DNA from: Solanum dulcamara
Taxonomy: Eukaryota; Streptophyta; Magnoliopsida; Solanales; Solanaceae
Length of the DNA stretch: 64,000 nt
Reading direction: 5' to 3'
NCBI RefSeq assembly: GCF_947179165.1
Contig: NC_077238.1
Span: 75,941,257 to 76,005,256, forward strand
Below are positions 57,196-64,000 of the stretch, one piece after another; within the stretch, counting starts at the first letter, position 1, and every line of letters starts with the position of its first letter. The position numbers were made by a program, and so were the translations under genes. The notes beneath the pieces were generated by a model that was given only the letters and a program-made list of their open reading frames with translations, had not been told where the DNA came from and searched no databases.

Positions 57196-58789
57196 ATATA
57201 TGAGTTTTGATATTTGTAACTTAAATATATGATTGGAGCCTATTTAAATTAAATAAATGTTTCACATTAATAGTTCAAAAGAAAATGAAGCTATATATGA
57301 TTATGTGAAACTTTTTAAAAAATCGTGTATAAAATTTAAATAAAAAGTTTTAAAAATCATTATAGAAAATCCTTTTAGTCTTTGCCAGAAGTAAAAGTTT
57401 TCTTGAAATAGCGTTCCGTTAAATAAACTATTCAAAAAAATTATTTTTTCTTCTTTTCAACTTAATTTTACTCTCACAACTTGTTCCAATGATAACGTTT
57501 GGCACAACATAGTTGCCAACATATCCTATATGTAAATTGAAATCGAACAAATAATATAATTATTGACTTATATATTAAAATTGAAATAAAAGAATAGACA
57601 ATAATTCTTTTCCTTTGAAATTTATTTTAATAAACATAAAATCAGGCGAAAAGTCTAATTAATTACTATTGGTTTTTCTGCTATCTCATTTTATAAGGTG
57701 GAAAGTTGTAGCCTTCATAAGTAGGATCACAAAATTATTTTCTTGAGTTTGTTGACATGATTCTCTCTAGCATCATAATATATATTTATTTTTTTTGGTT
57801 TCTTAGCTGATATCCGAAGTCCGCATTGAAATTTCGATTAAATTCAAATCACGAATGACAGGGATCATTCAAGGGTGACGCCTCTAATAAAATTTTAATA
57901 TATATTTATTTTTTTTGGTTTCTTAGCCGAAGTCCGCATTGAAACCTCTACTTTTCATATTATTTCATGAACTTCCTATTCTAATCTTTTTTTAGTATCA
58001 GAGAGATTATTTTTCATTTCATTAAAAAAAAATCTTTGACCCATAATATTTCTTCCTATTAATAAATATAGATAATATATTTATATACACTCCAAAAGAA
58101 ACTATCATTATTGGAGTAATTTTATTATACTACGTACCTTTCTCTATGTATTTACCAATTACCAATACAAGAAATCAAAAGCTTTACAGAATGGTTGGTC
58201 ACAGATTCATATCTTATCAAATGCAAAGAATATTGTGGTGCAAATGTTACAAAAGAACAATATCCTGTGAAATAGTACTTACTTGCTGGGATATATGAAG
58301 ATTGATGAGTTTTTTTGAAGAAATCAATATTTTATATATTTCTTGATCATGAAATGTACTATCTCATAATCTAGCAAAATTCTCTATTTCGTATAGAACT
58401 TCTTGGGATTCAGCTTTCCCAAGTTGGATTGTAAATAATACACTGACCATCATATGAACATTTGAAACAAATTATGAGATAATATAATAAATTTATTTTT
58501 TAATAAAATGGGTCGGTGACTTTAACACAATGGAATGGACAATATAAATGTAGTACATGTTAGCTTTTTATTGACTAAGTGATATTTTCCCAATTACTTA
58601 CTCCCATAAAGTTTAAGAATCATTCTTTATATTCTCTTTTCTATTGCATATATCCATGTATGAGCTTTAATGCATATATACTTATAGACCAAGAAACATT
58701 TTGGAGGAGCAATACATAGAGGCGCAGTGAAGATTTAATGATTATGAATTTTATTACTAGAAATAGAAGTTTTTTCTATATGAATCAAT
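57196..58789. other. Intergenic, with one local direct duplication
   Basis: No gene. ATATATATTTATTTTTTTTG and GTTTCTTAGC, followed by GAAGTCCGCATTGAAA, occur at about 57776-57838 and again at 57896-57948, about 118 bases apart. The rest is AT-rich. Confidence 0.5.
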
Positions 58790-59010
58790 GAGAAAATTGT
58801 GTTATAAACATAATTTTTCTCAATTCATTTTCCACCGAACCATCTCATTAGAAAAACATATGGTGGGCAATCGATTTTCATTGAAACACTGGGAAGCTTC
58901 CTAATTTTTTCGTGTGAAAATATTATTCATTTTTTTCCTCAATGATGCAATCAAAATATTTGTTGGAATAGTCGAATAGTCACTAAACATTTTTCATTGG
59001 CTCCTCTCAC
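58790..59010. repeat. Dispersed repeat, copy 2
   Basis: Matches 42615-42860 in order: TTTTCCACCGAACCATCTCA, TTCCTAATTTTTTCGTGTGA, GCAATCAAAATATTTGTTGG and ACTAAACATTTTTCATTGG. Non-coding. Confidence 0.5.
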
Positions 59011-60390
59011 TACATGAATGAATCAGATATCTACCTGTAATTTCAACCATGGTTATAAGGCCATGTCTTTATGCTATTGTAAGCTGACTAATTATTATCC
59101 AAATATAAGTCACTCTTCCAAGTTGTAAAGTTTAAAGGAGAGTGTCTAAGGTCCACTCAATCAAATTAAATATTAGGGATAAAACAAATTTTTCCCTGGA
59201 CTTATTCACTTTTTCAGAAAGATAATTCTTAAAACTTTGGGGAATATTTTCATTTTCGTTTGCTTAGTCTTATCCCCATGTGGGAGTATTTTAGAGTTAT
59301 AGATTCTATAGGAACTGAATGATCTTATTTGATCAAATATCTAGCAATAAACTTTAAGTTTCTTTCGTTGTGGTGTTTTTAAGCTAGTTCCTGAATAATA
59401 GTTTAAAAGTTTTCTTTTTGATGAGATTGATTATTGATAATTTATAATGACAATATTGATGAGAGTGATAATCTTGATGTTATTGACTATATCGATAGAG
59501 ACTTTGATACAAAATTGAAATTACTGGCCAGCGATTCTTCCCGTGCGCTGATCGTGGTAAGACACTCAGAAGAAGAAAAAATGACAAGAAGATGGTTAGC
59601 TGCAAGGTGACTGACAGGAATAAATGGGCTAACTAGGAATATGATTTCGGGAATGGACTGATTTCTTCAATTTGAATTAGTACAAGCAATATTTTCTTGT
59701 ATAATATGGATCCCAAAACATGTATGAATTGTGATGTGAATGAGTCGGATGAGTAATCCCTCGTTTGTTCTATTACTGAACCATCTGTAGATTGTGAAAG
59801 ATGTTCTACTAGAAACATTTTTCTTATTGCTTTGGTTCATGATATTCCCCAAAAATTTCTGTAGAATTGGTTATTGTTGAGTTTTATGTGGATGATTTAT
59901 TCGAAGTGATTGTTCTGCTTATTTAATTAAATAGTATTGAGTTAGGTAAACACTAATATCACTCAATAATACATGCTGAATAGTGAATCCTATATCTTTT
60001 TTAAAGGAAAAAATATGTATGTTAGCATCTCTACTAATTTTATGAGATATCTGTCACCTTCCATCAACAATAGGTACTAGGTAACTCTATTCACCAAGAT
60101 TAGGACAGATAGAAAATAAATCACCTAGTGTTTTTGTCTTTATTTGAATTTTTTGTGAGCTCTATTAATGGGTACATTTTTGCACTATATTGATTAAGGA
60201 ACTTTAACTTATGTTATTTTTAATATTGTACCTCAACAAGTTCTTAGCATCAGTTTCTACTCTTCTCTCTAAAGTTACTTTCTAGATAACATAAGTTAAT
60301 CTTTTGGACCAGAAAAAAAGAAGAAGAAAGAAGTACTATTGTAGCTCATATATATCGATATAGGGATCGATACTTGAAAGGTAATATTAC
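59011..60390. other. Intergenic, no gene recognised
   Basis: An acidic open stretch near 59450-59560 (translation DESDNLDVIDYIDRDF and onward) is interrupted soon after and matches no family I know. The minus ORFs 59633-59852 overlap each other and are not gene-like. Confidence 0.4.
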
Positions 60391-61076
60391 TCCATTGCTT
60401 GAATTGCAACATTTGAATTTTGAAGTACTTGGACCTTAGTTACAATGATTTTGGTACAAGTCGAATACCGAATTTCATAGGTTCATTTCAAAGACTGGAA
60501 TATTATACCTTAATCTTCAAGTTTGTAACTTATCAGGTGAAATTCCTTACTCTCATGGAAACCTTACACATTTGCAGATTCTCGATTTATCGTTGAATCA
60601 AATTACAGGATCTTTCCTAAATTACGTAACAACATTTTCAGCATTGAGAGAGTTGCTTTTGAACAATAACAAATTCAACGGGAGGTTACCTCAAAGTTTG
60701 TCTTTGAAGTTTCTACCATCAAAGGAATCTAATTATCCGATGATGGATTTTATTTCAAATAACTTATCAGGTTTAGTCTCATCATTTACTTCCAACTTGG
60801 AAATATTGAACCTTTCGAAAAACAAGTTTGTTGGATCAATTTCTTTCTTGTACAAAATAGCCAACTCTTTGTTCCGTACCATTGACCACTAGAATAGCAT
60901 GCTCTCAGGAGAACTTCGCAATTGTTTGATGAAATTCGAAGAACTAGCTGTTCTTAATTTAGCTAACAACAAACTATACGGTAAAAGCAAATTCATTAGG
61001 TGAGGTGGTTAAGGCTAATTTCAAAGGAGAAAGTACAAGCAAAGGAAGGGAGGGGAGGAGATGCCTGTCACGATCC
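60391..61076 (+). pseudogene. Leucine-rich-repeat receptor-like protein fragment
   Basis: Several plant-type LRRs are visible in two to three frames. A degenerate YLDLSYNDFG repeat near 60425 is followed by a frame with IPNFIGSFQRLEYL-like and CNLSGEIPYSHGNLTHLQIL. The longest open piece (60572-60892) reads LDLSLNQITGSFLNYVTT, LRELLLNNNKFNGRLPQSL and LEILNLSKNKFVGSISF. After a stop at 60890-60892, LSGELRNCL and LAVLNLANNKL follow. This is the ectodomain type of receptor-like proteins in defence and development (EIX-receptor/Cf-like class). There is no start, signal peptide or membrane segment. The 3' part is cut off by a gypsy LTR at 61077. Confidence 0.8.
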
Positions 61077-62842
61077 CAACCCGCCGTGACTGGAACCCAC
61101 ACTAATCCTCCAGTGGGAAAATTATTTTTTCAGCCCAATCTATCGCACTTGTGAGATATAATAGTTAAAGATTTGCAGAAGCAGGAATAAATCAAGAAAT
61201 AATACTGAGTCCCCATAAACTCAGCAAACAATCTAAACAACAACTGGAAATACGGAAACATCCTAGGAACTGAAAGTCATCGTACCAAAACTCTAAACTA
61301 AACAAGTCTAAAACAAGGGGATACAACCCTAAAAAAAGAAGAAAATATAGTCATGAACTAAACCAATGTTTGAATCTACATTCTGGAAAAAAGGACTAGA
61401 AAATAAGAGAGTCCACATCAGCTTGAAAGAAACAACTCACCCTTGAACTCGAACAATAGTCACTCCTCTAAACGAGGTCTCTCCGCAACAGACTGAATAT
61501 GTCCTGTACTCAATAAAAGACAGAGCAAGTATAGTATCAGTATACAAAATCAATGGTGTACTAGTAGGATCACGCAATTAGCCAGTAAGCGGATCATAGA
61601 AAAGTAAACTCTATATAACAGACATATCTATATACATAATAAGTTAACCAATCTCATCTTCCACCATATTCAGCAAGAACACAATCAATATCTTCAACAT
61701 GCTATAACTTCACAGAAGGATCCTCTCAGGGACCAACAAACAATCAACCTTATATCGGAATGTGACACCCGATCCAAATATATATCGGTACGTGACACCC
61801 AATTCAAATATGTGTCAAAACATGACACCCGATTCAATTTATGTGTCAGAATATGACACCCGATCCAATCATAACACAATCACAAATACATTCAGTATTT
61901 ATAGCGTTATATTACCAAGAACAGATTCATCACAAAAACATGATAACAAGTGATCATTTCACACATAATCTAGCATGTCTCCTTATTCATATACACATAT
62001 GCATATCATAAAGCAGTTTATCATGTATATGAAAAACATATAGGAAACAAAACCATCACTTACCTCAAATTTACGTTTCAACAACCTTACAATGCAAGAA
62101 TTTTTCCTTTTCGGGTTCGTTCTTCTCTTTTTTGGTCTAAAAAATAGTAAATACATATAAAAGATCAACACAATGGACTAACTATCATGAATATAATACA
62201 ATTCACATCCTAGGACAAACTCATGATCTTAACCCCACCTTAGGGCTATTTTCCACCATTAGTTTTCAGTTCAAACCCTCCCCCAATGATTACCAATCAT
62301 AGTTTCTAGGTTTTAGGAATCAAATAATGAATTTAGAGAGTAAAATCTTTACTTTAAGCGTGTAAATCCATGAGAAATTGATGAAAATCGCCCAATGTTT
62401 CCTCCTGAAGTCTTAAAAACTATTTTTGCAGAAAATGACCGTTTCTAGGGTTTTTCCCGACTTAAGTCGCGACTACTCTGCTTTGGAGGTACTCATCCCA
62501 CTCTGGTGGATTACACGGAAACATATAGATAGATTTTGAGCTCCAAGCCCCTTCCCAAAACGTATTAAAATATACCCTTCGAGCCAAACCCAGTTTCGAA
62601 AGTTTTACTCGCTCGAATGAGATTCCGCGAAGCCATAAATGTTCCGTATTATCTTGGCTATCAGCTTATCCATATAAGTCAGAGATTCTCTCTCCCACCA
62701 TTCATATAGTCACCCTAGACTTCACCTGACTCAGAATTCATCCAAGTCTGGCCTATGCTAAATTTTTCCGAAGTTACTACCTGAAGTTTTCTGGCCGAAA
62801 ATCCTTCTCCATTGGCCTATTCCTAAAGATGGGGACAGATCA
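61077..62842 (-). mobile_element. 3' LTR of second family-A element
   Basis: About 1.77 kb, collinear with 1277-3005 and 34562-36233, ending near ATCATTATA before ATAGATACCAATTTACCC. It includes the 32-bp array at 61757-61868. Confidence 0.8.
61757..61868. repeat. Tandem repeat of about 32 bp in family-A LTR
   Basis: Four units of TGACACCCGATCCAAATATA with ATATCGGTACG-type spacers, homologous to 1955-2070 and 35105-35222. Confidence 0.75.
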
Positions 62843-62929
62843 TTATAATAGATACCAATTTACCCATCACTCGTCCCTGAGTGACTAACTAGGGAAAACA
62901 GGGCTAAAGTAGAGATAAAGTAGTACCTG

Positions 62930-64000
62930 TTTCGGCGAACAGTTGAGGATACTTGTCTTGCAGGTCTTTTTCAGTCTCCCAAGTAGATTCCTCTACCGAA
63001 TGATGTTTCCATTGCATTTTAACTATATTAATCTCTTTAGTCCTCAACTTTTGGACATCACGATCAAGGATTGCAACTACTACTCCTCATACTGGAGTTC
63101 CTTATCTAATAACACCGAATCCCATTTAATTATGTAGTCCCTATTCCCATGATACTTTTTCAACATGGACTCATGGAACACCGGGTGTAACCCAAACAAG
63201 ATAGGTGGTAAGTCCAATATATACGTCACTAACCCTACACAGTCAAGAATTTCAAAAGGGCCAATATAGCGAGGAATGAGTTTTCCCTTCTTGTCAAACC
63301 TCATTACCCCTTTAATAGGTGAAACTTTTAGAAGTACTTGCTCACCGGCCTCGAATTTCATATCCCTTACTTTTTGGCCAATATACTCTTTCTAACAACT
63401 TTGAGCCGCTAAAAGCTTAGCTTGGATACTTCTTACCTTATCCTGAGTATCCCTTACTAAGTCTACCCCAAATGGCTACACTTCTCCAGCTTCAAACCAC
63501 CTATGGGAGACCTGTATCCCCTCGCATACAGGGCTTCAAATGGTTCCATATAAATACTGGAGTGGTAGCTATTGTTGTAGGAGAACTTACATAAGGGCAA
63601 AAACTTGTCCTGATGTCCCCCAAATTCTATCACACATGCCCTCAACATATCTTCCAGCACTTGGATAGTCCTTTTTGACTGTCCTTCTATCTGTGAATGG
63701 AAAATTGTGTTGAAAGTGAGTTGAGTACCCAAACCTTCATGCAACTTACCCTAAAATTTGTAAGTGAACTGCGTACCGCGGTCTGAAATGATAGAAAGAG
63801 GCACCCCGTGTAGCCTTACTATCTCCTTCATATAAATCCTGGCCAGTTGTTGTGTATTGTAGTCCACTCTAACTAGGATAAAGTGTGCTGACTTTACTAA
63901 ACTGTCAACTACCACCCAAAGGGAGTCTACTTTCCCAAAGACTTGGAAAGTACCACCATGAAGTCCATAGTTATTCTCTCCCACTTTCATTTAGGAATGA
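62930..64000 (-). pseudogene. Gypsy integrase and chromodomain of second family-A element
   Basis: From the window end leftward, the core piece (63990-63751) has SLWVVVDSLVKSAHFILVRV and PLSIISDRGTQFTYKF. Next (63744-63463) comes [40 protein letters not shown] and [20 protein letters not shown]. Then (63361-63080) comes [20 protein letters not shown] and [20 protein letters not shown]. Finally the chromodomain near 63020-62941 reads MQWKHHSVEESTWETEKDLQ. The D-D-E region is recognisable, although Val-Asp-Ser replaces the usual Val-Asp-Arg. Stops between pieces (about 63745, 63400 and 63080) inactivate it. Confidence 0.8.

Larger units (their letters stand above)
61077..64000 (-). mobile_element. 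Second family-A gypsy element, partial (runs off the window)
   Basis: The 3' LTR starts TGTCACGATCCC and is followed by minus-strand chromodomain and integrase code. It matches element A throughout and keeps the chromodomain that A has lost. The other end and the TSD lie beyond 64000. Confidence 0.85.

Noticed and set aside
59447..59600. Acidic open stretch that could be part of a gene
   Set aside because: The frame is short, with no start context, splice sites or family resemblance.
1..64000. Search for integrated pararetrovirus, a new defence system or a biosynthetic cluster
   Set aside because: No coat/movement protein motifs, no co-directed enzyme cluster and no bacterial-type genes were seen. 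All polyprotein relics fit gypsy, copia or LINE families.

Overview
This is a window of plant nuclear DNA, most probably from the nightshade family and perhaps Solanum. The evidence is the AT-rich intergenic DNA, intron-containing plant genes (a family GH10 endo-xylanase and a DUF26 plasmodesmata-located protein), an RTE-type LINE tail ending in GTTGTTG repeats next to a nightshade-type SINE, and gypsy LTR families with tRNA-iMet primer sites. It is retrotransposon-dominated sequence flanking a small gene island. I see no CRISPR, operon, rRNA or convincing tRNA gene.

Bases 1-36640 are a nest of LTR retrotransposons, and most insertion levels are bounded by target-site duplications (TSDs). The oldest layer is a broken gypsy relic (853-1276 and about 36427-36640). 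Into it went gypsy element A (1277-36233, minus strand, TSD TAGAC). Element A was then hit by three LTR insertions: B1 (3006-24380, TSD ACTGG), C (27160-30100, TSD ATTT) and B2 (31663-34088, TSD CTTC). B1 was split by an Ogre/Tat-like element G (3435-22179, TSD AACAG). G's LTR was hit by a LINE fragment, a SINE (11-bp TSD) and the youngest-looking complete gypsy element H (12168-21558, TSD ACTAT). All recognisable polyprotein genes carry stops and frameshifts.

Bases 36640-43000 hold small DNA transposon-like repeats: a segment with about twenty GATACAT/ATGTATC motifs, two inverted-repeat MITE-like elements, a TRIM-like LTR remnant and a further MITE-like element.

Bases 43000-50600 are the gene island. 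An eight-exon GH10 endo-1,4-beta-xylanase gene (43029-46500, about 578 aa, one GC-AG intron) and a three-exon PDLP-like gene (48512-50349, 281 aa) lie on the plus strand. Each has a TATA box and an AATAAA signal, and a 400-bp MITE sits between them. One remodels wall xylan and the other sits at plasmodesmata. Nothing in the sequence links them functionally.

Bases 51700-57195 are a decayed Ty1/copia element on the minus strand. After about 3 kb of gene-free AT-rich DNA, a leucine-rich-repeat receptor-like pseudogene (about 60391-61076) is cut off by a second family-A gypsy element whose 3' LTR and integrase run from 61077 to the window end.
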